Origin: Dendrolimus kikuchii
Lineage: Eukaryota > Arthropoda > Insecta > Lepidoptera > Lasiocampidae
Length of the DNA: 64,000 nucleotides
Assembly (NCBI GenBank): GCA_019925095.2
Contig: CM034406.1
Location: forward strand, 12,124,388-12,188,387
Direction: 5' to 3'
Position numbers and translations under genes: made by a program. Below, in pieces: positions 63,063-64,000 of the stretch (the stretch's first letter is position 1; each line of letters starts with the position of its first letter). The notes below the pieces were generated by a model, which saw only the letters and a program-made list of their open reading frames with translations, had not been told where the DNA came from and did no database searches.

Positions 63063-63760
63063 GGATTGTCACATACATCTTTCATTTTATTAATAACGCT
63101 CGTAACCCATCTAACGCTAATCGTAGTCAGTTTCTCAATAACGTAGAACGTTCCGAGGCTTTAACACATGTCGTCAAACACGTACAACGTTCTGCATTTG
63201 CGGAAGAAATTACTAAATTAAAATCGAACAAAGTATTAATAAAACCCCTTCAGAAACTGAATCCCCACATCGACAGTACAGGAGTTCTTAGAATAGGTGG
63301 ACGTATCGCACGATTTGGATTAGCTTATGAACAAAAACATCCTGCGCTTTTACCTTCAGACCATCGGTTTACAATTTTAATAATTGATTTCGTTCACCGT
63401 AATTACTGTCATACAGGTATTAATACTACACATTTTATAGTTTTACAGCAATTTTGGATAATTTCCGGTAAACGTTCTATTCGACGTTGTCTTGCTAAAT
63501 GTGTGAAATGTTATCGAACTCATCCACAACCACTACAACCGTTTATGAGCTTCCTTCATATCGCGTGAACCAAGTTAAACCGTTCTCCGTGGTAGGCGTC
63601 GATTTTGGTGGCCCTTTCCGTATAAAGTTAGGTGCTCATCGAGGAGCAAAAATATATAAGTCATATTTATGTTTGTTTGTTTGCCTAACTACCAAAGCGG
63701 TCCACTTAGAAGTCGTTTCCGCCTTATCTATAGATGCTTTAGTCAACGCCTTTCCGATTA
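63063..63760 (+). pseudogene. Pao-like integrase, truncated
   Basis: In shifted frames: LRIGGRIARFGL near 63285, an HRNYCHTGINTT ... CVKCYRTHPQ zinc-binding region near 63395-63535, then VVGVDFGGPF and TKAVHLEVVS of the integrase core up to about 63758. The remaining catalytic residues are absent. Confidence 0.75.
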
Positions 63761-64000
63761 AGAAGTGGCCTGGAGTCAAAGGACTTTTTTTTTTTTCCTC
63801 TCTCCGGACGAACGAGATTATCCGGGCTTATTGTCTTTTTTGGGGTTTGTATATATATATTTATTTTTATTCTTTCTTTTCTTTTCTTTTTTTGTGATTT
63901 TTTGTCTTTTTTCTTTTGGGTACTTTAATTTTCAAAAACAAGGTTTTACAATGTTACTTATTACTATATACATTTTAGGCTTATAAACTATTACAATTTT
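63761..64000. other. T-rich terminal stretch
   Basis: Long T and TTTTC runs after gtggcctggagtcaaaggac. It may be the reverse of an A-tailed retroelement that cut the Pao copy. No coding signal. Confidence 0.3.

Larger units (their letters stand above)
58217..63760 (+). mobile_element. Pao-like LTR retrotransposon, decayed and truncated
   Basis: Plus-strand element. The probable 5' LTR runs from TGTTTGAGTGTCACGGCTC at 58217 to about 58553. A primer-binding-like TGGTGCCGAAACCCGGGA follows at 58561-58578. Gag, protease, RT, RNase H and the start of integrase follow in order. The integrase is lost after about 63758, where unrelated sequence with T-rich runs begins. No 3' LTR is seen inside the window. 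Distinct from the BEL element at 45.6-51.5 kb: its RT has YIDD instead of YMDD. Confidence 0.8.

Overview
The window looks like nuclear DNA of an insect, most probably a moth or butterfly (Lepidoptera). It is AT-rich, the host genes are split into short exons separated by introns of up to 8-10 kb, and most of the sequence is transposon debris. The debris includes RTE-type LINEs with a TATG-repeat tail, an HmRTE-e01-like LINE, CR1/Zenon-like LINE tails, tRNA-like SINEs, BEL/Pao LTR elements, Tc1/mariner elements, and the dispersed cccgcgacttcgtcc repeat common in lepidopteran genomes. No bacterial feature, CRISPR array or canonical tRNA/rRNA gene was seen.

Two host genes are supported. Both encode adenylate-forming (AMP-binding) enzymes of the insect luciferase-like / 4-coumarate-CoA-ligase-like acyl-CoA synthetase group. 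Gene A is on the minus strand, with ten exons from 20309 down to 1143; its last exon is not seen and may lie left of the window. Gene B is on the plus strand, with nine exons from 37396 to 57038. They are divergent paralogs about 17 kb apart. Their intron phases match, and six of the eight exon pairs recovered in both genes have exactly equal length (208, 199, 123, 175, 84 and 166 nt). Gene B lacks the two exons equivalent to A6 and A7, which carry core motifs A4/A5. At that place it holds a BEL retrotransposon and other repeats. Skipping the two exons keeps the frame, so gene B would encode a 474-residue protein without part of the catalytic core.

Layout: 1-20.3 kb holds gene A and intronic repeats (a GC-rich element with inverted ends, SINEs, a maT remnant, an RTE copy at 12.3-13.5 kb and an HmRTE-like copy at 18.1-18.9 kb). 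20.3-37.4 kb is intergenic repeat sequence with an intact-looking Tc1 transposase (30.8-31.9 kb), a mariner remnant and several LINE/SINE fragments. 37.4-57.0 kb is gene B, with an RTE copy at 39.7-40.6 kb and an almost complete BEL element (45.6-51.5 kb, one open polyprotein frame of about 1857 residues). 58.2-63.8 kb is a decayed Pao-like element with several stops and frameshifts.

The most useful observations are the in-frame loss of two core exons of gene B beside the BEL insertion, BEL LTRs that both lack their outer ends, five RTE insertions with identifiable target-site duplications, and a SINE family sharing its 3' end with a CR1-like LINE. No clearly new multi-gene system was found.
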